IMG/VR virus record: IMGVR_UViG_3300043015_001453
Coordinates: 1-48,615 of that record
Strand: one strand, 5' to 3'
DNA from: a virus
Length of the DNA stretch: 48,615 nt
Shown: positions 36,101-43,120 of the stretch, one piece after another
Layout of the letters: each line of letters opens with the position of its first letter
How positions within the stretch are numbered: the first letter of the stretch is position 1
Position numbers and translations under genes: made by a program
The notes under the pieces: model-generated
Seen by the model: only the letters and a program-made list of their open reading frames with translations
What the model was told of the DNA's origin: nothing
Databases searched by the model: none

Positions 36101-36556
36101 AAAAACCTCAAAAAACTCGCTGAAAATATTGAGGCATATAAGGAGGCCGGTGACTTCTCAAAAGACGATAGAGTTGAATTTCTTACGGAATTGACGGGTA
36201 TTTTTCCTATGAATCTTGTTGCTCCGGAAGAAGTCCAAGAGTCTCTAGCTAAGTTCTGCGTTCCACCTATCTCTGAGTTTGATGCTGCTCTTGGTGCATG
36301 TTGGGGTATACCTCGTAATGTCAATCTTCGCAAGTCAAAGAATGGCAAGTGGTTTGCTGTTATTGATCTGATCGATTCAAACAGTAAACTTACCAAGCTT
36401 CGGTATTGGGGTGTGAACAAAGACACAATCCGAGACGAGATTCTCTTGAACGAAGTTTACATTATCAAGCCGCAATATTCTGATGGTTGGGGATTCTCAA
36501 CGAGAGGTCATGTTGATAGAACATGGAAACGTATGACAACAAACAAGGAGGAATAA
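33131..36556 (+). CDS. dnaE: DNA polymerase III alpha subunit (DnaE-type, family C)
   Basis: This 1141-aa protein is close to full bacterial DnaE length. The PHP domain starts at GLHAHSG (His10, His12). The palm has GPGRGSAAGSLVAYALGI and PDIDYD (Asp462, Asp464). Next come RHAGGVVV, FDILGL, YRPGPL, IFQEQIAML and FSGYGFNKSHAVSYS. A helix-hairpin-helix (about 950) and an OB-like domain (about 1060-1130) follow. It should copy the phage genome. T4-like phages normally use a family B enzyme, so this is a replacement. No proofreading subunit or clamp loader was recognised in the window. Confidence 0.93.
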   Translation: MNNIKFVGLHAHSGVGSPFDGFGYPQDHMNFCYENGGQALALTDHGNMNGFAYQILHANKMAKEGKDFKPIFGVEAYFIEDVEDWRKQYEEHKADKKKAKELSDKQSGVNVEEEGATKSKGRSINRSRHLVLLAMNQNGLNNIFKLVSESYSEKYFYRKPRMDYSLLRKYSDGVIAMSACLGGVYAGCYWENIENGEEAVLDCMRETTRTMVDIFGDRWYGELQWNAVPEQHALNKYIIQMHKEFGIKLVSTADSHYPTPTAWKDRELYKRLGWLGRGAPEWLDMTLPGSVQDMDYELYPKNGEQMWEDFKKYSEEYDYDEELVFRSIEESHTIAFERIEQFVPDTTVRLPDFVVPAGRDEDDYLRDLSLGGLSHLRKNSPEYISRINHELSVIADRGFSKYFLTMKAISDKTNEVQLAGPGRGSAAGSLVAYALGITQVDPIEYGLLFSRFLRSDATDYPDIDYDVSDPMVLKDMLIEEWGDDVVVPISNWNTLQLRSLLKDISKFYEIPFNEVNAVTNVMMKEATPAAKRKHGIKAGVYTPTFEETIEFSDSLRGFLNKYPHVADHVMALYGSYRSCSRHAGGVVVGEQLNKYMPLISSKGVRQTPWSEGQNVRQLEPLGFIKFDILGLSTLRMIEDCIRRILVNNGTEQPTFAQIKAFYDQNLHPDVIDFDNQDIYENIFHEGKWAGIFQFTEKGAQSFAVRAQPKSIIDIAAITSIYRPGPLSAGVDKQYVAAINDTLSIEYLHPLVEEVTKETYGFLIFQEQIAMLAYKLGENISMDEANLLRKVLTKKGTGKGHEVKEAIKEKFLAGCEKKEIRKEDAEKLWATFEYFSGYGFNKSHAVSYSIISYQCAYLYNYFPTEWMCSFLDREPDTKKEQAINIAKSHGYSIRPIDINLSGDSWEAASDHELVAPLTTIKGLGDKAIEEIVANRPFETVEELLFNENVIYRKLNKKSLDALCRGGALDSLIDDRFTGAQHFWAACCQDRPKNLKKLAENIEAYKEAGDFSKDDRVEFLTELTGIFPMNLVAPEEVQESLAKFCVPPISEFDAALGACWGIPRNVNLRKSKNGKWFAVIDLIDSNSKLTKLRYWGVNKDTIRDEILLNEVYIIKPQYSDGWGFSTRGHVDRTWKRMTTNKEE

Positions 36557-36828
36557 TGGATGAGATGGAAAAGGTTGGAGCCGATGGGTATCCAACAATG
36601 CTGGTCTTTGCCAAAGTTATAAGAAACATTGGTTACGACCATAATACAGGAGACGAGATAATAGAATACGACAACAAACTCAAAGCAGGATTTATAGTAG
36701 AAGAGAGCAAGTCATTTGAGCAATATTATCTCGTCAAATATTTTGATGGATCTACATGTTTTCATTGGGGTGTAGATCTTTTTTATAGAAAAGATGAAGA
36801 AAATGACTTGACATATCTAAAGAAATAG
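36556..36828 (+). CDS. small SH3-barrel-like protein
   Basis: This 90-aa protein starts at ATG 36556, sharing one base with the dnaE stop, behind AAGGAGG. The pattern LKAGFIVEESKS, YYLVKYFDGST, HWGVDLFY resembles the other short barrel proteins. The promoter for the next gene overlaps its 3' end. Function unknown. Confidence 0.6.
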   Translation: MDEMEKVGADGYPTMLVFAKVIRNIGYDHNTGDEIIEYDNKLKAGFIVEESKSFEQYYLVKYFDGSTCFHWGVDLFYRKDEENDLTYLKK

Positions 36829-36836
36829 GTTATAAT
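36808..36836 (+). promoter_or_regulatory. sigma70 promoter
   Basis: TTGACA at 36808-36813, a 17-base spacer and TATAAT at 36831-36836. It drives the 36857-38928 gene cluster. Confidence 0.75.
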
Positions 36837-36856
36837 ATAAATGTAAGGAGGAAACC

Positions 36857-37129
36857 ATGTTAGATAAAAAATTACAACAAAAAATTATTAAGAAATTCAA
36901 AGGTAAAGGTGGACCACCTGATACAGAGTCTTCTATCATTGATAGTAAAGAAGAGGATGTAATCGAAATGTTCGCTATGGCTTCTGTTGCCGCAAAGATT
37001 GCTGATCGTTGCTGGCCGGCTATCAAAGAAGCGAGAATAACATCAACAAATGATGGTGTTATCTTTAAGATTGACCGCAAGTATTTTCGTGGTCTTGAAT
37101 ATTGTTTTAGAGTTATGAAGGAGAACTAA
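36857..37129 (+). CDS. small protein, unknown
   Basis: This 90-aa protein starts at ATG 36857 behind AAGGAGGAAAC. It has a basic, disordered-looking start (KKFKGKGGPPDTESS), then a helix-strand domain with two Cys. It is the first gene of a tightly overlapping cluster of small genes. No family is recognised. Confidence 0.55.
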   Translation: MLDKKLQQKIIKKFKGKGGPPDTESSIIDSKEEDVIEMFAMASVAAKIADRCWPAIKEARITSTNDGVIFKIDRKYFRGLEYCFRVMKEN

Positions 37130-37245
37130 TGGAACATTTAACAAATTGTCATGGTGAGTGGAACGCGTTATTTGCATTCGCTTCATCAATGCCCATACTT
37201 GGAGTATGGATTCGTTACAAGATAGGAGGTAAACATGACGAATGA
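37129..37245 (+). CDS. small protein with one membrane segment
   Basis: This 38-aa protein starts at ATG 37129, which shares its A with the previous stop, and has AAGGAG upstream. One hydrophobic run (ALFAFASSMPILGVWI) is preceded by CHGEW. It overlaps the next gene by 11 bases. I regard it as likely real because of coupling and ribosome site. The function is unknown. Confidence 0.5.
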   Translation: MEHLTNCHGEWNALFAFASSMPILGVWIRYKIGGKHDE

Positions 37246-37543
37246 TATTAAAATTGTGGTAAACAAAGATTACCGAGACACAAAGTCTAAAGAAGAGCAC
37301 ATCGCTGATTACATTGAGAGCCTTGTTGCTATCGAAGAAGCGATGGAGCCTTACAAAGAACAGAAGCGAGATCTCAAGAAAGAATATCTTGAGAAGCAAT
37401 GGCTTTCCAAAGAAGACATTTCTCTCTCTGTTCGTGCTCTTCGTCTTCTCAAAGAGGACATTGACATTCCACAACTGATGGATATGTATATCACTCTGAG
37501 ACGCAAACACGGAGTCAAGAAGGAGGATGAAGATGAGAGTTAA
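37235..37543 (+). CDS. small helical protein, weakly GapR-like
   Basis: This 102-aa, highly charged helical protein starts at ATG 37235 behind AGGAGG. A two-helix coiled coil (about 22-65) is followed by RALRLLKEDI and a basic end (RRKHGVKK). The layout recalls DUF2312/GapR DNA-binding proteins, a weak resemblance only. A DNA-binding or regulatory role is a guess. Confidence 0.5.
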   Translation: MTNDIKIVVNKDYRDTKSKEEHIADYIESLVAIEEAMEPYKEQKRDLKKEYLEKQWLSKEDISLSVRALRLLKEDIDIPQLMDMYITLRRKHGVKKEDEDES

Positions 37544-37934
37544 AGAGTTAGCTTTTCATGTTGCTGCATTCCAAGAGTGTGGCATTTTTGAAAACATAAA
37601 AGAAAATGGTTGGAAAAACCAACAAGAATTTCTTCAATCTTTAAAAGAGCGGCACAAAAAAGAGTGGTGCGAAATGCCAGACGGTAGAATAGTAATGAAC
37701 ATTACAAAAGAAGACCGGCTCGATTCAGGTCTCAGTGTTAAATATGTTGTTCTTGACGGCTGGGTTGCGACCTATAATTATGAAGCTCTAGAGCGAAAAT
37801 ATGAAGCTCGTAGTCAAAACAACCCTTCTTATTCATATTTTTATGATGACGATGATGATTGGTCATATGATGACCCTTATGATGACGATGATTATCTAGA
37901 CGACTATAACGATGATTATGGATGGTGGCGATGA
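37533..37934 (+). CDS. protein with Asp/Tyr-rich tail
   Basis: In this 133-aa protein ATG 37533 is chosen over 37527 because the GGAGG site lies seven bases upstream. Residues 1-95 are a mixed domain. The last ~35 residues are almost only Asp, Tyr, Ser and Trp, an extreme acidic tail that could mimic DNA or bind a basic partner. No family is recognised. It overlaps the next gene by four bases. Confidence 0.55.
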   Translation: MRVKELAFHVAAFQECGIFENIKENGWKNQQEFLQSLKERHKKEWCEMPDGRIVMNITKEDRLDSGLSVKYVVLDGWVATYNYEALERKYEARSQNNPSYSYFYDDDDDWSYDDPYDDDDYLDDYNDDYGWWR

Positions 37935-38194
37935 ATAGAGCCCAACGAAGAAAGTTGGGAATAAAAAAGAAGCCTGATCTTGATAAAAAGATTGGGCTTT
38001 TTGATAAACTTCCCGATAAATGCACCAACTGCGACAAACCATACGACAAGAAGTCAAAGAAAATGGCTATGACTTGGACGGTTGTTGTTCGCGAACAAGA
38101 GAACAAGGTAAACTTATATTGCCCACCTTGTATGGATTGGGCGAGAAACTTCATTAAAGAAACAAAGGAGGAAATGAATGAGAATAAGAGTTAA
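37931..38194 (+). CDS. zinc-ribbon-like small protein
   Basis: This 87-aa protein starts at ATG 37931 in an ATGA overlap. The start MNRAQRRKLGIKKK is a basic tail I associate with uncharacterised T4-like phage proteins. Two Cys pairs (CTNC near residue 34 and CPPC near 65) could bind zinc. It may contact RNA polymerase or nucleic acid, but no evidence shows it. It overlaps the dUTPase gene by 17 bases. Confidence 0.6.
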   Translation: MNRAQRRKLGIKKKPDLDKKIGLFDKLPDKCTNCDKPYDKKSKKMAMTWTVVVREQENKVNLYCPPCMDWARNFIKETKEEMNENKS

Positions 38195-38594
38195 AAAAGT
38201 GCATCCTGATGCTGTATTGCCAAAGTATGCAAACTTCGGAGATGCTGCTGTTGACTTGGTGTCTGTCCGTAAATGGGAAGATGATCATGGTAACACTTGC
38301 TACGGAACCGGTCTTGCTATGGAAATACCCGATAACCATGTCGGTCTTTTGTTCCCAAGGTCATCTGTATCAAAGACCAATCTTCGCTTGTGTAATGCTG
38401 TTGGTGTTATCGACAGTGGTTATCGTGGTGAGATTATGTTAAAGTTTGATAAGAGCGGAGACAAAGAATATGAAGTCGGTGATAGAGTTGGCCAACTTAT
38501 GCTTGTTCCAATTCCATCTATTCAATTCGTTCAGGTCGCCAACCTACCAGATTCTGATCGTGGTCTTGGTGGATTTGGTTCAACCGGAAACTAA
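38178..38594 (+). CDS. dut: dUTPase
   Basis: This 138-aa protein has all five trimeric dUTPase motifs: FGDAAVDL, PRSSVSKTNLRL, GVIDSGYRGEI, RVGQLMLVP and the C-terminal RGLGGFGSTG. It hydrolyses dUTP to dUMP and diphosphate, keeping uracil out of DNA and feeding ThyX. The length is typical. GGAGG precedes the ATG. Confidence 0.93.
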   Translation: MRIRVKKVHPDAVLPKYANFGDAAVDLVSVRKWEDDHGNTCYGTGLAMEIPDNHVGLLFPRSSVSKTNLRLCNAVGVIDSGYRGEIMLKFDKSGDKEYEVGDRVGQLMLVPIPSIQFVQVANLPDSDRGLGGFGSTGN

Positions 38595-38601
38595 TTAAGT
38601 T

Positions 38602-38928
38602 ATGGATAAGAAAGACAAAACAAAGAGAATTGTTTTTGAGAGTTCAACTCACAAACACGCACAACTTAAGGTTCGGCTGCAATACGATAGTATGACGCAA
38701 GCCGAATTCTTTCGTTGTTTGATTGATGGATATTTAGCTAAAGATCAAAGACTGTTGGAATTCTTTGAAGACTATAGAATGGCCAATGGTAAAGATTCAA
38801 AGCGAAATATAAAGTATAGAAAAAAAGATATAGAGAAATCTGAAGATCTATTGAATAAGTTCGGAATTGCGGATGAAGAATTGGAAAATATATTTGATCT
38901 TATTGAAGAAGAGTTTCCGGATTTATAG
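38602..38928 (+). CDS. small ribbon-helix-helix-like protein
   Basis: In this 108-aa protein residues 8-48 (IVFESSTHKHAQLKVRLQ, then SMTQAEFFRCLIDGYL) have the strand-helix-helix layout of a ribbon-helix-helix DNA-binding domain. The rest is basic and then acidic. A transcription-regulator or DNA-binding role is a hypothesis. It follows dut by seven bases with a weak ribosome site and precedes an AACTATTTATAG box. Confidence 0.5.
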   Translation: MDKKDKTKRIVFESSTHKHAQLKVRLQYDSMTQAEFFRCLIDGYLAKDQRLLEFFEDYRMANGKDSKRNIKYRKKDIEKSEDLLNKFGIADEELENIFDLIEEEFPDL

Positions 38929-38936
38929 CAAAAACT

Positions 38937-38948
38937 AACTATTTATAG
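38937..38948 (+). promoter_or_regulatory. CTATTTAT box
   Basis: AACTATTTATAG lies 19 bases upstream of the MKLT-prefixed gene at 38968. Part of it (ATTTATAGCAA) is repeated ten bases upstream over the previous stop codon. Confidence 0.5.
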
Positions 38949-38967
38949 CAACATTGGAGAATATATT

Positions 38968-39255
38968 ATGAAATTAACAACAGAACGCTTGAAAAAACTT
39001 ATTCGTGAAGAACTAAGCAGAATGACAGAGCAAGAATCTAGCAATAAAGAGTATATTGACGGATCAGGTATGAGTATGTCTGAGATAGAATCAGAGGTAA
39101 GTTCCACCGCCGCCCAAAATCGTAATCTTGCTTTGATATATGTGAAGAATGTATCAGAAAAAACTTATGAAGAATACGATGAAAAAGCCAACATTGATCA
39201 CTATGCCCCAGAGATGCAAGATGATGGCACATATGTATTTGAGTTTCAAGTATAA
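38968..39255 (+). CDS. MKLT-prefixed small protein
   Basis: This 95-aa protein starts MKLTTERLKKLIREELSRM, almost the same 15 residues as 25648 and 28254, with an unrelated acidic body containing YVKNVSEKTYEEYDEKA. It is a single-gene cassette behind a CTATTTAT box. The tag with LIREE suits cleavage by a T4-type prohead protease. Function of the body unknown. Confidence 0.6.
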   Translation: MKLTTERLKKLIREELSRMTEQESSNKEYIDGSGMSMSEIESEVSSTAAQNRNLALIYVKNVSEKTYEEYDEKANIDHYAPEMQDDGTYVFEFQV

Positions 39256-39289
39256 AAACTTAAATAAAGGCATTTTTTGCTTTTAATGT

Positions 39290-39300
39290 TCTATTTATTA
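39290..39300 (+). promoter_or_regulatory. CTATTTAT box
   Basis: TCTATTTATTA lies 29 bases upstream of the acidic core-like gene at 39330. Confidence 0.45.
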
Positions 39301-39329
39301 TAAATTGTGTTATTAAGGAGATTTAAACA

Positions 39330-39848
39330 ATGAAAAAGAAACTTTTATCTGAATCACAAGTCCGTCGCTTCATGGGCCTTGCTGGTATCAAAAATATTAA
39401 CGAGTCCTATGGTATGGACGAAGAAGCACTTACAGAAGAAGAAGCAATGGAAGAGCCTGCTGAAATGGAAGCTGAGCTTGACGTTGAAGTCGAAGATGAA
39501 GCTCCAGAAGCTCCAGAAATGGACGATGCCGATGTTGAGATTGAAGACGAAAAGATTGCTAAAGCGGAAGAAGGTTTAGAAGCACTTCAAGATCTTGTAT
39601 CTGCTCTTTCTGGTGCTATGGGCGCAGAAGAAGAGCCTGAAATGGATATGGGTGATGAAGAAGAGCCTGACATGGACATGGATATGGACGCTGAACTTGA
39701 AGATGTTGATGTTGAGCCAACACCTGAAGAGGAAGAAGAAATGCAAGAGCAAATCGTCAATGAAGTTGCTCGTCGTGTTGCAAAGCGTATCGTTGAAGCA
39801 AAACGTGCTCACAAGCGTATGAACGAGGCTCTTGGTCGCAAACGATAA
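39330..39848 (+). CDS. acidic prohead-core-like protein
   Basis: The start of this 172-aa protein, MKKKLLSESQVRRFMGLAG, is a second type of N-terminal signature. The middle (about 29-140) is extremely acidic with Glu, Asp, Met and Ala repeats. The last 30 residues are basic and helical (EVARRVAKRIVEAKRAHKRM). An acidic bulk with a basic helix recalls small prohead core proteins such as T4 gp67, which are degraded by the prohead protease. This assignment is inference. A CTATTTAT box precedes it and the ClpP-like protease gene follows. Confidence 0.55.
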   Translation: MKKKLLSESQVRRFMGLAGIKNINESYGMDEEALTEEEAMEEPAEMEAELDVEVEDEAPEAPEMDDADVEIEDEKIAKAEEGLEALQDLVSALSGAMGAEEEPEMDMGDEEEPDMDMDMDAELEDVDVEPTPEEEEEMQEQIVNEVARRVAKRIVEAKRAHKRMNEALGRKR

Positions 39849-39855
39849 ATATTTC

Positions 39856-39884
39856 TTGACAGTTACATAAAATTGTGTTATATT
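39856..39884 (+). promoter_or_regulatory. sigma70 promoter of clpP-like gene
   Basis: TTGACA at 39856-39861, a 17-base spacer and TATATT at 39879-39884. The predicted transcript start falls at the base of the hairpin at 39890. Confidence 0.7.
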
Positions 39885-39889
39885 ATAAA

Positions 39890-39920
39890 GACTGGGGGCA
39901 GAAATCCTCGGTCTTTTTTT
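39890..39920 (+). terminator. hairpin with T run at the start of the clpP-like transcript
   Basis: GACTGGGG pairs with CCTCGGTC (8 bp, two G-U) and is followed by eight T. It can stop readthrough from the upstream late gene or attenuate the promoter at 39856. Confidence 0.6.
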
Positions 39921-39937
39921 TACTTAGGAGGTTATAT

Positions 39938-40645
39938 ATGAAACACATTATAGAAAGAATCGTAAGGTTCGCAAAAGAGAAAAAGACAAAAAAGAAAGCA
40001 AAGGTTGAAGAAACCGAACAGGAAGTTACAGAAGAAACCTCCGAACAAGCCCAGCCAGCGATTGATGTTCAAGCATTGTTGTCTGGTATGGCAGAAGAGA
40101 TGGAAAGCAGAACAATGCTTCTGCAAGGTGAAGTAAATGAAGAGAAAGCAGGAGAGATTATCTCAGGCTTCTTGGCTCTTGCGCACCTCAAGGCACCAAA
40201 GAAAAACCTTCAAAAAGGCGAGATGCCTTATGATCCAATCACAATGTATGTGTCAACTTATGGTGGTTCAGCAGATGAAATGTTTGCTATCTATGATATC
40301 ATGGAAATGTGTAAAAAATCATGCGTAATTGAAACAGTTGGGCTCGGAAAGGTTATGTCAGCAGGCACCCTTATACTTGCTGCCGGTACGAAAGGAAAGC
40401 GCAAAATTTCTAAAAACTGTCGCGTTATGCTACATCAAGTTTCTGCTGGTGCATTCGGTCCTCTATTCAACATGACAACTGAACTTGATGCTATTCAAAA
40501 ACTTCAAGATCAATATATTACTGCTATGGCTTCTTGCACAAATTTGTCAAAAAGAAAGCTTAAATCACTACTTAATGAGAGAGTTAATGTATATTTGACA
40601 GCAGAAGAAGCAGTTGAGTATGGATTAGCAGATATTATTATTTAG
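39938..40645 (+). CDS. ClpP-like serine protease with Ser-His-Asn triad
   Basis: This 235-aa protein begins at ATG 39938 behind AGGAGG. A charged N-terminal extension (1-45) precedes the ClpP fold. Ser141 (GKVMSAGT) and His166 (RVMLHQ) are in place. Aligned by LTAEEAVEYGL, the third triad position is Asn217 instead of Asp. An Asn there is known in Listeria ClpP1. STYGGS at 106-111 replaces NSPGG. It could form a peptidase ring with host ClpX/ClpA. Alternatively it is a ClpP-fold prohead protease, as in some siphophages. A head-core gene lies upstream and the endolysin downstream. Confidence 0.82.
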   Translation: MKHIIERIVRFAKEKKTKKKAKVEETEQEVTEETSEQAQPAIDVQALLSGMAEEMESRTMLLQGEVNEEKAGEIISGFLALAHLKAPKKNLQKGEMPYDPITMYVSTYGGSADEMFAIYDIMEMCKKSCVIETVGLGKVMSAGTLILAAGTKGKRKISKNCRVMLHQVSAGAFGPLFNMTTELDAIQKLQDQYITAMASCTNLSKRKLKSLLNERVNVYLTAEEAVEYGLADIII

Positions 40646-40654
40646 AGGTTATTT

Positions 40655-41545
40655 ATGGTAGACAAGATATTTTACAATGAGTCCTCGGCCCAATCATTGG
40701 GCTGGGACCCTTCATGGCTTGGAGCAAGAGGTTTCGACAATGCTTTGATTAGAAAGATTCGTGCTTTTCAACGAGAGAACGGGCTTAAACCTGATGGGCT
40801 TCTTGGGCCTGGAACATATCGTAGACTCGTGGCTCATCGTGAGGCTCAAGAAGAATATGATAATCATGTTGAGATTCAAGAAGGAGAGAAGGCTATTCTC
40901 TACAAAGGAAAGAAGTTTCCAATCAAATGGGACAAGGTTGTTCTCCCTTCAGATCCGGGTGGAATGGAACACGACAATGGGTATAAGCATATGAAACGCA
41001 AGCGTCAAGTGTCCATGTTCGTGGCTCATTGGGATGTTTGTCTTAATAGCAAGTCATGCTTCAGGGTTCTGAATAAGACAAGCCGTTCAGCATCAATACA
41101 CTTTGCTATTGATAATGACGGAACTATCTATCAGTTCCTTGACATGAACCATATTGCTTGGCATGCATCTAAGCAAATGGTAAATAAGAAGTCTGTTGGT
41201 GTGGAGATCTCCAATGCTTATTATCCGAAGTATCAAAACTGGTACAAGAAGAACGGCTTTGGTGAGAGACCAATGATAACAGACGCAACTGTTCACGGAA
41301 AGAAGATGGAACCATTCATGGACTTCTATCCCGTTCAGAAAGAAGCATTGAAGGCACTTATGGAAGCAGTGCACAATGCTCTTGGTATTCCTTTGGAAGC
41401 ACCCGAAGGAGATACCGTTGTCAGAGAAGTTGCTTCCGGAAAGTATAAAGGGTTCGTTCACCATTTTAATGTTGTGAAGAACAAAATTGACTGTGCTGGC
41501 TTAGACCTTAAAAGTATTGTGGAGGATATCAAAAATGGCAAATAA
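40655..41545 (+). CDS. endolysin: N-acetylmuramoyl-L-alanine amidase with peptidoglycan-binding domain
   Basis: In this 296-aa protein residues ~25-65 (IRKIRAFQRENGLKPDGLLG) form an N-terminal peptidoglycan-binding domain. The amidase_2 domain has VAHWDV near residue 128, AWHASK near 168, SVGVEISNA near 180 and VHHFNVVKNKIDCAG near 272, giving zinc-binding His and Cys. It cleaves the amide bond in the cell wall at lysis. There is no signal peptide, so a holin (44722 is a candidate) should release it. It overlaps the next gene by 11 bases. Confidence 0.85.
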   Translation: MVDKIFYNESSAQSLGWDPSWLGARGFDNALIRKIRAFQRENGLKPDGLLGPGTYRRLVAHREAQEEYDNHVEIQEGEKAILYKGKKFPIKWDKVVLPSDPGGMEHDNGYKHMKRKRQVSMFVAHWDVCLNSKSCFRVLNKTSRSASIHFAIDNDGTIYQFLDMNHIAWHASKQMVNKKSVGVEISNAYYPKYQNWYKKNGFGERPMITDATVHGKKMEPFMDFYPVQKEALKALMEAVHNALGIPLEAPEGDTVVREVASGKYKGFVHHFNVVKNKIDCAGLDLKSIVEDIKNGK

Positions 41546-43106
41546 ATTAACGAAAGACAAACTTGATTTATTAATTGAGCAGGTGTTGAGTGAAAAGGAA
41601 ATTAATATCAAATTACCGGGTCTTTCTAGAAAAGACAAAAAAACAGTTAATACAGATGCTGACGGTTTTTATAAAGAATTTGGATCTAGTGTATCTAAAA
41701 TAACCAAAGATGAATTTGAAGATTTAAGTGCTGAGGATGGTAGTCCTAAAAACTTTACTCCCACTGATTTATATAAGGCTTTTTTAGATGATGACGGTAA
41801 AACTTATGATGACGCAGAAAAATTTTTAAAAGGCAAAACTGCTTATAAAAATGCCGCAAGTAGAGCAAAAGACACAGCAGACGCTGTTAAATCTGGAGAT
41901 GTAAAAGCAGTTAAAGACATAGATGCGTTTGACCCAAACAAACCCACTAAAATAGTATCAGCAGATGATATAAAATCAATGGCCTTTAAAAAACTTCAAA
42001 CCATTTCAGCAGACCCTGCAAATGAAGCCACAAGATTAGGTAGTTTTCCGGAGGGTTTGGCTACCTCTGTTAACGTTGTGTTTGAGGGAATAAATAATTT
42101 TAGTGAAAGAATAGAGAAAATTTCGAAACTTACAGAGTTAGTATATAAGGCGACCCCAGGTAAAGGATGGAAAGGAAACGCAGAAGAAATTCAAAATACT
42201 TTTAAAAAAGAATCTGATTTGTTGGCGACTGTCTTGTTTCTAGATTATGTCACAACAGTTGTAAAGGAAATAGATGCTGGTGCAGCAGCATATGAATTTG
42301 AGTCAATGCTGGCCCTTTTGTCTGGAGGTAGGGTAACTGGGAAACAAACCACTGCTTCTGGAAAAATGGCAGCGACTGATTTTATTACCAACAAAGGAGT
42401 GAATGGTTCCGCTAAATACTATGGAAAAGTGGACTACACCTCAATAAAGCAAGCACCAGGCGGTTTTGACTTAAATGTTCCTTATATTTATATTGTCGCA
42501 CATAAAAAATCAGACTCAGCATCAACTGCGATCAGCACTGGTACATCAGCACCTCGTGAAATAGCCGCTATTGATATTTATCTTTTGACTGTTATAACTC
42601 CCAATGGAAAAGATTTTGTTATAAGAAACCCTGCAGGAGATTTAATTTATCGACAAGCAAAAAGTTATGTTTATTTAGGTGGAGAAGAAACAATGGTTAA
42701 TCCCATCACACTTTATGTTGAAAAAGAAACTAAAACTTCTAAGTCGTTAAGACAACAATTGTTGGGGGATATTTCTAACAAACTAAATGACAAAAAAGGT
42801 CAACACAAGGCCGCACTTCAGGCATACAATCAGATCTCTAGTTTTTCATATGTAGCAGATGAAAAACTAAAGTCTTTTATGTCAACAGGAGAAGATAATT
42901 CAGGCAATGAGGCTCTAAGAGCAATGATGCAAATGGAGCAAGGTCTAGAAAAAATATCTTCAATTTTTGATTTCGTTTATAAAGGGCAAATTAAAAAGGG
43001 CTTAGATGGCACGACTTTAGAAGAAAACAAAAAAAATCAAAAAAAATCACTAAAAGACCTTGACAAACTCATTGAGCGTGTTATATTATATAATATGAAC
43101 AAATAA
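41535..43106 (+). CDS. large virion-type protein with tag-like start
   Basis: This 523-aa protein starts at ATG 41535. The start MANKLTKDKLDLLIEQVLSE resembles the MKLT tag with LIEQ. The body is mixed, with a strand-rich middle (about 270-400) that includes YIYIVAHKKSD. The end KSLKDLDKLIERVILYNMNK echoes the N-terminus and contains the promoter for groEL in its codons. It may be a head-internal or structural protein. No family is recognised. Confidence 0.55.
   Translation: MANKLTKDKLDLLIEQVLSEKEINIKLPGLSRKDKKTVNTDADGFYKEFGSSVSKITKDEFEDLSAEDGSPKNFTPTDLYKAFLDDDGKTYDDAEKFLKGKTAYKNAASRAKDTADAVKSGDVKAVKDIDAFDPNKPTKIVSADDIKSMAFKKLQTISADPANEATRLGSFPEGLATSVNVVFEGINNFSERIEKISKLTELVYKATPGKGWKGNAEEIQNTFKKESDLLATVLFLDYVTTVVKEIDAGAAAYEFESMLALLSGGRVTGKQTTASGKMAATDFITNKGVNGSAKYYGKVDYTSIKQAPGGFDLNVPYIYIVAHKKSDSASTAISTGTSAPREIAAIDIYLLTVITPNGKDFVIRNPAGDLIYRQAKSYVYLGGEETMVNPITLYVEKETKTSKSLRQQLLGDISNKLNDKKGQHKAALQAYNQISSFSYVADEKLKSFMSTGEDNSGNEALRAMMQMEQGLEKISSIFDFVYKGQIKKGLDGTTLEENKKNQKKSLKDLDKLIERVILYNMNK
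43060..43087 (+). promoter_or_regulatory. sigma70 promoter of groEL
   Basis: TTGACA at 43060-43065 and TATATT at 43082-43087 with a 16-base spacer. The promoter overlaps the last codons of the upstream gene; a second TATAAT lies at 43089. Confidence 0.7.
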
Positions 43107-43120
43107 CATTTGGAGGTTCA

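Noticed and set aside
37043-37510. 155-codon open frame on the - strand
   Set aside because: It is opposite a well-supported overlapping cluster of + strand genes, has no ribosome site and its protein is rich in Phe and Cys, typical of antisense frames.
37738-38154. 138-codon open frame on the - strand
   Set aside because: It is created by the antisense of the GAT-rich acidic tail region; its His/Asn repeats are a by-product.
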